Below are positions 6,583 through 9,886 of a stretch of DNA of 9,886 nt, one piece after another (within the stretch, counting starts at the first letter, position 1; the number at the start of each line of letters is the position of its first letter). A model generated the notes under the pieces. The model was given only the letters and a program-made list of their open reading frames with translations. It was not told where the DNA came from and did no database searches. The DNA is from JAOZTV01 sp965371805 (GTDB lineage Bacteria > Acidobacteriota > Aminicenantia > UBA2199), in contig CBDUZW010000112.1 of assembly GCA_965371805.1 (NCBI GenBank), forward strand, positions 1-9,886, given 5' to 3'. Both the position numbers and the translations under genes were made by a program.

Positions 6583-9225
6583 TTATTGTAGACGGTTAAA
6601 ATACCATTCGTTCACTTTTGAAAGTAGTATCTCTTTTTTTATTGGTTTTGCAATATAGTCATTCATCCCTGCTTCAAAACATTTTTCCCGATCTCCTTTC
6701 ATTGCATCTGCAGTTATTGCAATAATTGGAATGTCAACAAATCCTTTTTCTCTAAGTATTCTGGTTGTCTCCCGACCATTCATTTTTGGCATTTGGATGT
6801 CCATAAATATCAAATGGTATTTTTCTGGTGATAACATAAATGTTTTGATCAATTCCTCTCCATCTTTAGCAACTGTTAAATTAAAACCTGATTTTTTAAA
6901 AATAAACTCTGATAATTTGATATTAACTGGATTATCCTCTGCCAGGAGAATATTAACGGTTCTATTCTGTTTTTTTATCAATTGTTTCTGAGTGACAATT
7001 CCTTCACTATGTCCCAATTCCTTTACATTTATTTGATAACCAAGAATATGTTCAACCATCATAATCATCTTTTTTTTATGGATTGGCTTTGGTAAAAATC
7101 CATTAAAACCTGCATTTTCAAAATCAGAAAGATTTTCCTGAAAAGAAGATGAAAATGCTATTAATGGAATATTTGCCATGGGGGGTGGCAGCTTTCTGAT
7201 ATCTTTAGCCAGATCAAAACCACTATAATCGGGCATTAGTATGTCAATGATACAAATATCAATTGGATTCCCTGTCTTATTATGATTTATAATAGTAGAA
7301 ATGACTTCTTTTGGATTTTGTAAAGCAATAACCTCTAATCCTGCAGATGAGAATATATATATTAAAATATCCAGGTTTATTTGGTTATCATCAACAATTA
7401 AAACTTTTTTATTTTTTAAGCATGGAACTGTTTTAAGACTTTTATCTTTTTTATCTGATTTAAGCAGATGACTGGTAAAATGAAATACACTACCTTCTCC
7501 AACTTTGCTCTCCACCCATATATCACCATCCATTATTTTGGATATCTGCTTGCAAATTGTTAATCCTAATCCAGTTCCTCCATATTTCCGGGTTGTTGAT
7601 CCATCTGCCTGCTGAAATGATTCAAAAATTGTTTTCAGTTTATCTTCAGGAATTCCGATCCCCGTGTCCGAAACCTTCACATGGATTTTAAGTTTCTTTT
7701 CTGTCTCACTCTCGATTTCTACATTTAATACAATGGTGCCTTTTTCAGTAAATTTTGCGGCATTTCCCATTAAATTGATAATGATTTGCCGGAACCTACC
7801 TGGATCTCCTACAACAAAATCAGGGATATTTTCTGCAATCTTGCATAGTATGATTACATCCTTTGTTCCCAGTCTTGGATGAATAAGATCGCATATCTCG
7901 TATGCTGAGGTTTCAAGATCAAAATCCACTATTTCAAAAGTTAATTCTTCTGCTTCAATCTTTGATAGGTCAAGAATGTCATTAATAATTGATATTAATG
8001 ATTGGCTGCTTTTATTTATTGTAAGTATGAAATCCCTCTGCTCTTCTGTAAGCTCTGTATCTTTTAATATGTCGAGGAAACCTATTATTCCGTTCATAGG
8101 AGTTCGCAACTCATGGCTCATTCGAGCTAAAAACTCACTTTTTGTTTTATTTGCCTTATCGGCAACATCCTTCTGCTTTTCTGCTATTAACCGTTCTTTC
8201 TGCAATTCAGCAGTTCGAATCTGAACCTTTATTTCAAGACTTTGATTCAATTCTATAATGCGGTTCATCATAGATCCGAAACTAAAATGAAGTATAAAAA
8301 ACACTATTATGATTAAAGCTAATGAGAATAGGACAATTTTTGTTTTAAATAAGTTGAACTCTTCAATTTCTTTTGTGTTGTTATCCAGTAAAATAAATCT
8401 AGCAACTTTCTTTCCTTTCGGATTTAATAATTTTCCTTTAAAAAACATCGAGTAATAATTGTCTGCAATTTTAATTGATGATATGATTGAGTTTTCTTCC
8501 AATGGGATCGTATTTATAAGTTGTTCAAAAAGTGTAGTATTGCCAAATGTATTTAATGAAAAATTATGTGAAGTAAGTTCATTTGGCCATTCTGAGTAAA
8601 GGCTATAATTAATTCCAGATTTTTCAATAAACCTTGCTACCTTTAGGTTTAGTAATTTTTCAATTTCATTTGCAAGCTCATCAACTTTAATTCCAAATTC
8701 AATAACTCCTATATATTCCAGATTGAAAAAAAATGGCTCTGCAATTCTTAAAAATAAACCATTTTTTCCTATCTCATAACCTGCAGTAGAGTTCTGAGTT
8801 GTATTAACATACTTTATCATAGGCCTCAAAGTATGAGAATTATCCCCATATTGATTTGGTTTATGAATTCTTAAAAAAGAATGACCATCAGCCTGATGAC
8901 AATGGATTATATAAAAATTAGAATTTTCCTGTTTCAGTAATTTGTATAGTGGTAGCAACTCTTTATAAAGTTCATCTCTATCTTTTTTATAAAAGGCTGC
9001 AAGTAGTTTGTCATTTTCCTCTATAATACTCAAAATTCTTATTTTATAAAACTGTATAGTTTTTGTTACTTTTTCTTCAATTATTGAATTTACCAAAGTG
9101 GCCTTTCTCTCTATTTTATTACGAATTGTCTTTTGATATAGATTTGTACTGGTTAGTAAAAATAGAATAACCACAACGGTTGTTATAAGCATAATTATAA
9201 GAATTGTTCTGTTTTTTATATTCAT
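6583..9225 (-). CDS. Hybrid sensor histidine kinase, dCache-like, two receivers
   Basis: This 880-residue inner-membrane kinase has one transmembrane helix at about 8-26, a periplasmic region to about 295, and a second helix at 296-315. The periplasmic part contains HCHQADGHSFLRIHKP (108-123), YGD (126-128) and GYEIGKNGLFLRIAEP (149-164), a pattern I associate with dCache_3-type sensors. A coiled-coil linker (about 322-360) leads to HisKA with phospho-acceptor His371 in SHELRTP. The HATPase has the N-box (Asn484, Asn488), DTGIGI (520-525) and GGTGLGL (549-555). Receiver 1 has acidic Asp612 and Asp613, acceptor Asp661 and Lys713. Receiver 2 has Asp764, acceptor Asp809, Thr838 and Lys860. There is no Hpt domain, so a relay would need one elsewhere. 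The ligand is unknown. The ATG overlaps the upstream YfiR-like gene as ATGA, with no clear ribosome site of its own. Confidence 0.93.
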   Translation of the reverse strand: MNIKNRTILIIMLITTVVVILFLLTSTNLYQKTIRNKIERKATLVNSIIEEKVTKTIQFYKIRILSIIEENDKLLAAFYKKDRDELYKELLPLYKLLKQENSNFYIIHCHQADGHSFLRIHKPNQYGDNSHTLRPMIKYVNTTQNSTAGYEIGKNGLFLRIAEPFFFNLEYIGVIEFGIKVDELANEIEKLLNLKVARFIEKSGINYSLYSEWPNELTSHNFSLNTFGNTTLFEQLINTIPLEENSIISSIKIADNYYSMFFKGKLLNPKGKKVARFILLDNNTKEIEEFNLFKTKIVLFSLALIIIVFFILHFSFGSMMNRIIELNQSLEIKVQIRTAELQKERLIAEKQKDVADKANKTKSEFLARMSHELRTPMNGIIGFLDILKDTELTEEQRDFILTINKSSQSLISIINDILDLSKIEAEELTFEIVDFDLETSAYEICDLIHPRLGTKDVIILCKIAENIPDFVVGDPGRFRQIIINLMGNAAKFTEKGTIVLNVEIESETEKKLKIHVKVSDTGIGIPEDKLKTIFESFQQADGSTTRKYGGTGLGLTICKQISKIMDGDIWVESKVGEGSVFHFTSHLLKSDKKDKSLKTVPCLKNKKVLIVDDNQINLDILIYIFSSAGLEVIALQNPKEVISTIINHNKTGNPIDICIIDILMPDYSGFDLAKDIRKLPPPMANIPLIAFSSSFQENLSDFENAGFNGFLPKPIHKKKMIMMVEHILGYQINVKELGHSEGIVTQKQLIKKQNRTVNILLAEDNPVNIKLSEFIFKKSGFNLTVAKDGEELIKTFMLSPEKYHLIFMDIQMPKMNGRETTRILREKGFVDIPIIAITADAMKGDREKCFEAGMNDYIAKPIKKEILLSKVNEWYFNRLQ

Positions 9226-9779
9226 TTTTTGATATGCTCGATTTTTATTGCAATCTTCAAAAATTTATTATTAAAAACAGAACCCTGAGTCTTTATGTTT
9301 TTAGAATTATAAAGTATTTTGGGTTTTCCATTAATAATTTTAAAACTAATACTGCCGCTATTATTATATAAAAAACTGTCATCAAAGCAAAAAATTAATG
9401 GTGGCGTTTTATTATCATTATTTTTTATGATATCTGAATAATACTTTCTCCAGTTTGAATCTATATAAACAACTTTATATCTATAAATATCATCTTTTGA
9501 TGAAATTTTTTTAGCAAAAAAGTTTTTACCTCTTACTTTCAATGATGCAGGTATAGAATCAAAAACTTTTAACATTTTTTCTGAACTAACACCAACTATT
9601 ATCTGATTTCCATATCGTGAAAAGTTTTCATCCAAAGTGAGAATTTTTAAAATAAGTCTTGCCTGCGGTTTTCTAGGAAAATCAACTTTAGCAAAAATAA
9701 GAAAAGTTGATAAAAAAATAGCAAAAATATTGCAATATATAATCTTTAGAAGTGTTCTTTTTTTAAAGATATTTGAAAT
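9222..9779 (-). CDS. Secreted YfiR/DUF4154-like protein, ATT start
   Basis: The frame encodes 185 residues if translation starts at ATT 9779-9777. Residues 1-30 form a signal peptide: a basic n-region with KKR, a hydrophobic core (13-29) and a likely cleavage after IFA. The mature part shows QARLILKIL followed by NQIIVGV, and later a SGSISFKIINGK-type strand and NNKFLKIA near the end. This layout matches YfiR/DUF4154 proteins, periplasmic regulators of membrane signalling enzymes. YfiR of Pseudomonas represses the diguanylate cyclase YfiN. AAAGGAGGT (9796-9788) lies ideally upstream of the ATT, but the 48 residues before TTG 9635 contain no ATG, GTG or TTG. Starting at that TTG would remove the signal peptide and the first family segment. 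The stop overlaps the kinase start, so I infer that this protein modulates the kinase sensor. The family call rests on pattern recognition. Confidence 0.75.
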   Translation of the reverse strand: MSNIFKKRTLLKIIYCNIFAIFLSTFLIFAKVDFPRKPQARLILKILTLDENFSRYGNQIIVGVSSEKMLKVFDSIPASLKVRGKNFFAKKISSKDDIYRYKVVYIDSNWRKYYSDIIKNNDNKTPPLIFCFDDSFLYNNSGSISFKIINGKPKILYNSKNIKTQGSVFNNKFLKIAIKIEHIKK

Positions 9780-9787
9780 TTATCTAT

Positions 9788-9796
9788 ACCTCCTTT
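9788..9796 (-). promoter_or_regulatory. Strong ribosome binding site, YfiR-like gene
   Basis: AAAGGAGGT on the - strand is a near-perfect Shine-Dalgarno. The core GGAGG (9793-9789) is followed by nine bases and then ATT at 9779. In-frame stop TAA (9782-9780) lies directly before the ATT, so the coding region cannot begin further upstream. This site is the main reason for preferring the ATT start over TTG 9635. Confidence 0.8.
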
Positions 9797-9799
9797 CGG

Positions 9800-9828
9800 A
9801 TTTTAGCAAAATAGAAAAAAAATGTACA
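9800..9828 (-). promoter_or_regulatory. Promoter of the YfiR-kinase pair
   Basis: On the - strand a -10 hexamer TAAAAT (9805-9800) is preceded by TGC, making an extended -10. A -35-like TGTACA (9828-9823, four of six consensus bases) lies 17 bases upstream across a T-rich spacer. Transcription would begin around 9793-9796, at the Shine-Dalgarno itself, giving a very short 5' leader. The remaining bases 9829-9886 show nothing I can assign. Confidence 0.55.
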
Positions 9829-9886
9829 GATAACGAATTGAATCATAAAAAAACACTTTAAACTACTACTGGTTGCGTCATAAAAA

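Noticed and set aside
9222..9635. TTG 9635 as the start of the YfiR-like gene
   Set aside because: It lacks a Shine-Dalgarno and would remove the signal peptide and the first conserved segment, while a strong ribosome site exists further upstream.
9637..9861. Open + strand frame of 74 codons at the right end
   Set aside because: It is antisense to the signal peptide and promoter of the YfiR-like gene, has no ribosome site and resembles no family. The - strand reading explains the region better.

Overview
The window comes from an AT-rich bacterium (about two-thirds A+T by eye) that uses Shine-Dalgarno ribosome binding sites, AGA/AGG arginine codons and the standard genetic code. A secreted YfiR-like protein and a transmembrane two-component sensor suggest a Gram-negative cell envelope. 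I cannot place it further. An AT-rich lineage near the FCB group or spirochaetes would fit, but that is a guess.

Bases 1-291 are a long non-coding leader. It holds a near-consensus sigma70-type promoter (67-95), then a short open frame (102-185) whose second half is dense in Phe, Tyr and Trp codons and overlaps a small GC-rich hairpin. This resembles the leader peptide of an attenuated aromatic amino acid operon. No downstream hairpin with a U-tract is visible, so the attenuation mechanism is unproven.

Bases 292-6512 are a tightly packed + strand operon: aroB, aroD, a fused aroE-aroK, aroA, aroC and pheA. Neighbours overlap by 4-14 bases or lie one base apart. The genes cover every step from DAHP to chorismate and on to phenylpyruvate, and their order matches the order of the reactions. 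DAHP synthase, the Tyr and Trp branches and the final transaminase are not in the window. Points of interest are the AroE-AroK fusion, a shortened chorismate synthase, an EPSP synthase with changed residues at the TIPS positions, and an altered ESRP motif in the ACT domain of PheA.

Bases 6513-6582 are a short convergent gap with no convincing terminator. On the - strand, bases 9222-9828 hold a promoter and a gene for a secreted YfiR/DUF4154-like protein. It overlaps by ATGA a large hybrid histidine kinase (6583-9225) with a dCache-like periplasmic domain, HisKA, HATPase and two receiver domains. The pair looks like a two-gene sensory module unrelated to the aro operon. The YfiR-like gene has an excellent ribosome binding site and an intact signal peptide but no ATG, GTG or TTG in the right place. 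The best-placed start codon is ATT.

I see no mobile element, CRISPR array, tRNA or rRNA.
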